Assembly: GCA_029940175.1 (NCBI GenBank)
Contig: JAOZRM010000122.1
Coordinates: forward strand, 1-9,344
Direction: 5' to 3'
Source: Candidatus Sabulitectum sp.
GTDB taxonomy: Bacteria; Fermentibacterota; Fermentibacteria; Fermentibacterales; JCC-6
DNA length: 9,344 bases
A model generated the notes under the pieces. It saw nothing but the letters and a program-made list of their open reading frames with translations. It had not been told where the DNA came from and searched no databases. Below, piece by piece: positions 6,122-9,344 of the stretch; within the stretch, counting starts at the first letter, position 1; each line of letters begins with the position of its first letter. The translations under genes were made by a program, and so were the position numbers.

Positions 6122-7224
6122 TGTTCACTCACACCAAGCAGGTAGATCTTCGGCCAGTCATCCGGGTCAGGATCATATGCAAGAGAACCATATGGTGAGA
6201 TCGAATAATCTGCCCGGTCAGCGATGGATTCATCAGGAAATGCAACTGCCTGAAGTTCTCCATGAGCAGAGTATATCCTGAAATACGTTTCAAGTTCATC
6301 ACCCATCTGCACCCAGATTCTACCCTGATCATCAACCCCGACACCCTCAATTATAGTACGGTACTCGTCAGTTCTCGGCTCTCTACTTGTATCAAGCGTT
6401 GTTCCTTCCTCAGACATCACAATGGAGAAGGCAAGCTGATCCTCTGCAAGTTCTTCCTCAGTAAGCGGAATTCTGTTCCATTCATCGGATATTCGAAAAA
6501 TTTCCTCTCCTGTGGCAGAAAAGGAAGCAAGCATAAAGAGTGAGTCAGATTGCTCAGCAAGAATTACTTCTCCATCAATTCCGCCTGCACAGTGTTGAGT
6601 GGGAGCCGTTAAAGTACCACCATCCATATCAAGAAGGTAACTTTCATAAACAACTTCAGGCTCTGAAGAATCACCAAATGCTGCAAATACCATCTCAGCC
6701 TGGGGTCCATCCTCTGCATCAAAATTAACTGTAACGTGCAGGGCGAGATAGTTCTCTCCGGTAGTACCAGCGATAAGGGACGGAGGCATCATTCCAAAAT
6801 CATTTATCTCGTCTCGCAGTGATCCATCTGAATTAAACCTTATCATTTTTGACCCAGCAAGATCTGAAACAACAAAGCCATCTCCCAGAATTGCAAGTGC
6901 CAGAGGCATCTGGTATTCGCCAGGTCCCTGACCGCTTTGTCCAATGAGCATTAGTTCTTCACCTGCAGGATCAAATATCTGAAATGTTATCTTTCGGGCA
7001 TCAAGTACAGCGATGTTTCCATCCGGCGTATATCCGCAGGCTACAGGAAAGGCAAATACCGTTGCTTCCTGACCAAACTCAACACCAATAGTGTCAATTG
7101 CAGTGATGTAAAGGGTATCAACTCCAGATAAATCAACAGAAATCTCTGCAATGGAAACTTCATCACTGCAAGAGAGCACAGTCAGACTGACTGTTAAAAA
7201 AAATAACCAGATAAACGCTTTCAT
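6118..7224 (-). CDS. 6-bladed beta-propeller lipoprotein
   Basis: A 368-aa predicted lipoprotein; the signal segment 4-18 is followed by V16-L17-S18-C19. The mature part has the pattern of the 6-bladed beta-propeller family common in FCB bacteria: GYTPDGNIAVLDA (64-76), then IFDPAG, then the diagnostic GQGPGEY (98-104), and further blades with GDGFVVSDLAG and DDQGRIWVQMGD. These propellers are likely binding or scaffold proteins at the outer membrane, and no catalytic motif is visible. It is the first gene of the four-gene operon. The ATG lies after a weak AAAAGG site. A TATAAT box lies about 35 bp upstream in the 68-bp divergent spacer shared with the cyclic-nucleotide-binding gene. Confidence 0.8.
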   Translation of the reverse strand: MKAFIWLFFLTVSLTVLSCSDEVSIAEISVDLSGVDTLYITAIDTIGVEFGQEATVFAFPVACGYTPDGNIAVLDARKITFQIFDPAGEELMLIGQSGQGPGEYQMPLALAILGDGFVVSDLAGSKMIRFNSDGSLRDEINDFGMMPPSLIAGTTGENYLALHVTVNFDAEDGPQAEMVFAAFGDSSEPEVVYESYLLDMDGGTLTAPTQHCAGGIDGEVILAEQSDSLFMLASFSATGEEIFRISDEWNRIPLTEEELAEDQLAFSIVMSEEGTTLDTSREPRTDEYRTIIEGVGVDDQGRIWVQMGDELETYFRIYSAHGELQAVAFPDESIADRADYSISPYGSLAYDPDPDDWPKIYLLGVSEQ

Positions 7225-7259
7225 CTTTCACAACCTTTTCTTCCGGGTGTGTTCATACT

Positions 7260-7265
7260 ATTATA
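7260..7265 (-). promoter_or_regulatory. Probable -10 box of the propeller operon
   Basis: The minus strand reads TATAAT, a perfect -10 hexamer, giving a start near 7253 and a leader of about 29 nt. I find no good -35 box at 16-18 nt, so either an activator is needed or the match is chance in AT-rich DNA. The same A/T patch offers TATTAT on the plus strand for the divergent gene, so both promoters may overlap here. Confidence 0.4.
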
Positions 7266-7292
7266 ACCGTATTAACCAAAACGGAGGCTAAC

Positions 7293-7772
7293 ATGCACAG
7301 AAAGTTTCTTGATGATCTTACCGATGTGGAAAGAACCGAGTTCATTTCCCGTTGTGAGAAAAAGGTGTTCCTGGCTGGAACTGAGATAGTAACAAAAGAT
7401 GATACCTCGAGAGTTATGTTTCTCATTAAAACGGGTTCAGCCACTGCCAGCGACAGTTGGGATGAGGACTCTGTGCCTCTTGCCATATTCTCAGAGTGGG
7501 ATGTTTTTGGTGAAATGTCTTTTCTTGACGGTTCTCCACGTTCAGCCACAGTGAAGGCAACTGAAGACAGCGTTGTATACAGCATTGAATGGGATAAATT
7601 CCTGGAACTCATTGATTCCAAACCCGTCATAACAACGAAAATACTCCTCAGTCTTGTAAAAATTCTAATCAACCGACTTCAGTTCATTGATGTGGCATTT
7701 ACAACAATTGCAGTGGCCAACAGAGATATGAAAAAGAACATGTCAGAGATGAGAAAATTCCTAAAAGGCTAA
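7293..7772 (+). CDS. Stand-alone cyclic-nucleotide-binding domain protein
   Basis: A 159-aa protein consisting of one CAP/CNB-type effector domain (about 5-110). The phosphate-binding cassette is clear: VFGEMSFLDGSPRSATV (71-87), with E74 and R83 at the positions that contact ribose and cyclic phosphate in CAP and PKA. Arginine and glutamate are both kept, so binding of cAMP, cGMP or another cyclic nucleotide is plausible. The C-terminal 45 residues look helical and end in a basic stretch with MKKNMSEMRKFLKG; no helix-turn-helix is visible, so it is probably not a direct transcription factor. It may act as a partner or adaptor that senses a cyclic nucleotide. The ATG has GGAGG 5 nt upstream. 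It is divergent from the propeller operon and its TAA abuts the stop of the next convergent gene. Confidence 0.87.
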   Translation: MHRKFLDDLTDVERTEFISRCEKKVFLAGTEIVTKDDTSRVMFLIKTGSATASDSWDEDSVPLAIFSEWDVFGEMSFLDGSPRSATVKATEDSVVYSIEWDKFLELIDSKPVITTKILLSLVKILINRLQFIDVAFTTIAVANRDMKKNMSEMRKFLKG

Positions 7773-8405
7773 TTAATGCCTGTGTATCCTGCCGGGATTG
7801 TTGTAGTCCCGGCGGGGATCATTTCTCCAATGATCATACCAGCATGACCACGAATCTCTTACATCCCAATCCTGCATTTCCCATTCCGCGATGTATCTGG
7901 CATCTTCCAGTTGCTCTGTTGTAAGCATGTCATTCACAAGACCCATGGTCCAGGACATAAGATCATTCATGTCACTCTGGTACCATTGTCGCTGTTCAAA
8001 AGCGAAGTAAACAGTGGTTTCCATATACATGTCTTCAGTGAATGCCAGAAAGAAATCCATCCTTCCAGAGTCTGAACCATATGTGGATCGCATGGCTTCC
8101 AGCTGAAAATCAACGTAGAATGTAAGAGCATCCAGATAGCAATACTGGTCCCTGGTAAGATCAATTCTGGAAAGAAGTCTTGAAATGCCACGCATTGCCG
8201 GAATCTCACTCTCCCAGTCATACATTCTTACCAGCCATCCCCCGGAAGAAGGTCTTCCCCACTGTTCATTTTGAAAATTCTCAAATTCTTCCCTGAACTC
8301 CACGTATGTCATTCCTTCATTTTCAAGGAAACGATCAAGCATGATCTCTCCCACTGAGTAATCGGAGTACGCTGAAAGAATTGAAAAACAAAATACAAAG
8401 ATCAT
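7773..8405 (-). CDS. Tryptophan-rich secreted protein of unknown function
   Basis: I do not recognise this 210-aa protein. It starts with a short hydrophobic signal peptide (about 1-14, MIFVFCFSILSAYS). The rest is predicted mostly helical and very rich in aromatic and acidic residues. It has ten tryptophans, five of them within about 20 residues near 175-195 (EWEMQDWD through CWYDHW), and ends in an Asp/Arg/Asn-rich tail. No catalytic motif, metal-binding pattern or lipobox is seen. The ATG has an AGGGGG site 7 nt upstream. It follows the UGA-interrupted secreted gene in the same direction, with about 100 bp and a hairpin between them, and converges on the CNB gene without any gap. Coding is supported by signal peptide, RBS and composition. 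Confidence 0.7.
   Translation of the reverse strand: MIFVFCFSILSAYSDYSVGEIMLDRFLENEGMTYVEFREEFENFQNEQWGRPSSGGWLVRMYDWESEIPAMRGISRLLSRIDLTRDQYCYLDALTFYVDFQLEAMRSTYGSDSGRMDFFLAFTEDMYMETTVYFAFEQRQWYQSDMNDLMSWTMGLVNDMLTTEQLEDARYIAEWEMQDWDVRDSWSCWYDHWRNDPRRDYNNPGRIHRH
7788..7816 (+). terminator. Hairpin inside the 3' end of the orphan gene
   Basis: The arms gccggga (7791-7797) and tcccggc (7807-7813) pair perfectly, and three further pairs (one G-U) extend the stem to about 10 bp around a 9-nt loop. It lies 16 nt past the CNB stop, where a terminator would be expected, but no T-run follows on the plus strand. It is also coding sequence of the convergent gene, so it may be chance. Confidence 0.3.
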
Positions 8406-8467
8406 AATTATCCCCCTTTTTTCTTTCTATCAGTAATCTAGAGGATAGTTCCCGAGGGAAGCGGAAG

Positions 8468-8495
8468 TGCAGGATCTGTGAATACCGATCCTGCA
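8468..8495 (-). terminator. Perfect 9-bp hairpin between two secreted-protein genes
   Basis: The arms tgcaggatc (8468-8476) and gatcctgca (8487-8495) are perfect inverted repeats with a 10-nt loop. The hairpin lies 7 nt past the stop of the UGA-interrupted gene in the direction of transcription. The following bases are only moderately T-rich, so it could be a weak terminator or a structure protecting the 3' end of the message. It lies about 60 nt upstream of the next gene start. Confidence 0.45.
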
Positions 8496-8502
8496 TATAG
8501 CT

Positions 8503-9120
8503 TTACTGACCCAGTTCTACTTTGATACCGGCAAATGTTAAATTCTCAAGAGAAAGAGTACCGGCAAGAATCATGTGAGGAAGAAAACCGTATGAAAGAA
8601 TATCGGGAGAAGCCTGGCTGAAGATGCATCGGTTATCACCTGCAAGCCACTCATGATTGTAGTAGGAGTTACTGTGAGAAGCATTGTTCCACTGGATCTC
8701 AATGATCAGATTGTCTGTTCCATTGTACCAGTAAGAATCATCAAGAACAATTTCCGCCCACTCATCAGCCATGTCTACAACAAGAAGACCTGTGCTGTAA
8801 ACAAGGGTTTTCGTCCCGCTGATGTAGTTTCCATCAAATGAGCTGGTGCTCAACTGATCCGATGAACAAAGACCCATGTAGATACTGAATCCTTCATCCT
8901 CTGCATTTGTTGATGTCAAAGGGTTCTTGTGCCATCTCACTGAGTTGATAGACATGGCTGTTCCGATTTCGCTGGCTAAAACCACCACCTGGTGGTGTAA
9001 ATCTATCTGGCCTCAACAACCGAAAGGGAAACCTTTTGGGGGGCCGGTTGTACCAATCTCGACCTCGGAAGCTGAAAGAAGTGCAGTAAGTAAAGCTATA
9101 GCAACAAGTGCTTTCCTCAT
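8503..9120 (-). pseudogene. Secreted beta-sandwich-like protein, cut by one in-frame UGA
   Basis: From the ATG at 9118-9120, preceded by AAAGGA 9-10 nt upstream, the frame encodes a classic signal peptide (MRKALVAIALLTALLSAS) and EVEIGTTG, then meets TGA at 9013-9015 (codon 36). The identical frame then stays open for 169 more codons to TAA at 8503-8505, including LASEIGTAMSINSVRW and a strand-rich body with EWAEIVLDD and NLIIEIQW. The body looks like the N-terminal beta-sandwich seen in secreted proteins of FCB-like candidate phyla, but I name no family. There is no frameshift; a single codon interrupts the gene. No Shine-Dalgarno precedes the internal GTG at 8988 or the later ATG, so restart is unlikely. 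Options are a nonsense mutation of an aromatic codon (TGG to TGA is one base), an assembly error, or UGA recoding. Intact it would have 205 residues. Confidence 0.75.
8981..8996 (-). other. Stem-loop 16 nt downstream of the in-frame UGA
   Basis: On the minus strand ACCACC (8996-8991) pairs with GGUGGU (8986-8981) around the tetraloop AGGU (8990-8987). The loop begins 22 nt after the UGA at 9013. Spacing and a GU-containing loop fit the general geometry of bacterial SECIS elements, but no extended lower stem or bulged U is clear. An alternative register, CACCAC with loop CAG and GUGGUG, competes. The repeat lies within coding sequence. Confidence 0.4.
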
Positions 9121-9275
9121 TTTGATAAATCCTTTCCAAGTGAGTTAAATCTCAATTACACCGGTAAGATACAACAGGTTTCATGAAATGAAAACCTTGC
9201 GTATCAGTATGTTTTTACCCAGGCTGTTTTTGCTCAGGTGAAAGTTGTTATCTTCTAAATAATTGGAGGTATTTT
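9121..9275. other. Divergent intergenic region before tag
   Basis: No gene is seen in these 155 bases between the minus-strand secreted gene and tag. There is a perfect 10-bp palindrome TTTCATGAAA (9179-9188) inside a longer imperfect inverted repeat (9177-9196). On the minus strand TTTTCA and TATCTT lie 17 nt apart around the palindrome and may be a weak promoter for the secreted gene; if so, the palindrome could be an operator. No clear promoter for tag stands out. Confidence 0.3.
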
Positions 9276-9344
9276 ATGAAAAGCACATGCCCCTGGGCAG
9301 TTAAGCCTGGAATAATGAAAGATTACCATGATACAGAGTGGGGT
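9276..9344 (+). CDS. tag: DNA-3-methyladenine glycosylase I (N-terminal fragment)
   Basis: Tag removes 3-methyladenine from alkylated DNA as the first step of base excision repair. Only 23 codons fall inside the window, but they hold the family's opening signature: C5-P-W7 followed by Y17-H18-D19-T-E21-W22-G23. E. coli Tag has C4, W6 and YHDNEWG at the same spacing. C5 and H18 correspond to its zinc ligands C4 and H17. The ATG has GGAGG 6 nt upstream. The gene runs off the right edge intact as far as visible. It is divergent from the secreted gene to its left. Confidence 0.9.
   Translation, partial: MKSTCPWAVKPGIMKDYHDTEWG

Noticed and set aside
8503..8988. A separate 161-aa gene starting at GTG 8988
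   Set aside because: No ribosome site precedes it, and the in-frame upstream region encodes the RBS, ATG and signal peptide expected for this product, so it is the body of the interrupted gene.
8894..9139. Minus-strand 81-codon open frame overlapping the signal-peptide region, considered as evidence of a frameshift
   Set aside because: It is Pro/Arg-rich with no signal peptide. The true frame is identical on both sides of the TGA (9120 and 8988 differ by 44 codons exactly), so no frameshift is needed.
1..9344. CRISPR arrays, insertion sequences, toxin-antitoxin pairs, riboswitches
   Set aside because: No regularly spaced repeats, transposase-like protein, small paired genes or recognised riboswitch core could be found on either strand.

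Overview
The window looks like chromosomal DNA from an uncultured, moderate-GC Gram-negative bacterium, probably of the FCB (Fibrobacteres-Chlorobi-Bacteroidetes) assemblage or a neighbouring candidate phylum such as Fermentibacteria or WOR-3. The clues are a secreted beta-propeller protein with a C-terminal tail like a type IX secretion (T9SS) sorting domain, a '6-bladed beta-propeller' lipoprotein with a GQGPGEY motif, several LxSC lipoprotein signals and many secreted orphans. This placement is inference from gene content. The standard code applies: TGA ends the NYN, lipid kinase, SGNH and both propeller genes.

Left part (1-2400). The left edge holds no convincing gene. On the minus strand secG and tRNA-Leu form one compact unit, with a sigma70-type promoter upstream and a perfect 15-bp hairpin plus T-run just after the tRNA. 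The same pairing, secG then a leuU-type tRNA, occurs in E. coli, but here the anticodon reads AAG instead of GAG. Next come a minus-strand peptidoglycan amidase, a plus-strand NYN nuclease fused to a cold-shock-like RNA-binding domain, and a minus-strand MliC-like lysozyme-inhibitor lipoprotein.

Middle part (2400-7290). Back-to-back promoters drive the lysozyme inhibitor leftward and a YegS/DgkB-type lipid kinase rightward. A tightly coupled minus-strand four-gene operon then reads 7224 to 3406: propeller lipoprotein, secreted propeller with T9SS-like tail, secreted SGNH hydrolase, and a phosphoglycolate-phosphatase-like HAD hydrolase. Each junction overlaps, so translation is probably coupled.

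Right part (7290-9344). A stand-alone cyclic-nucleotide-binding domain protein is divergent from the operon and converges, with no gap, on a tryptophan-rich secreted orphan. Upstream of the orphan lies a second secreted gene whose reading frame is continuous from a good RBS and signal peptide but is cut by one in-frame UGA at codon 36. The window ends in the first 23 codons of tag (3-methyladenine DNA glycosylase I).

I see no CRISPR array, insertion sequence gene, toxin-antitoxin pair or clear defence system. The points most worth checking are the UGA-interrupted gene with its adjacent hairpin, the tRNA-Leu with an AAG anticodon, and the NYN-cold-shock fusion.
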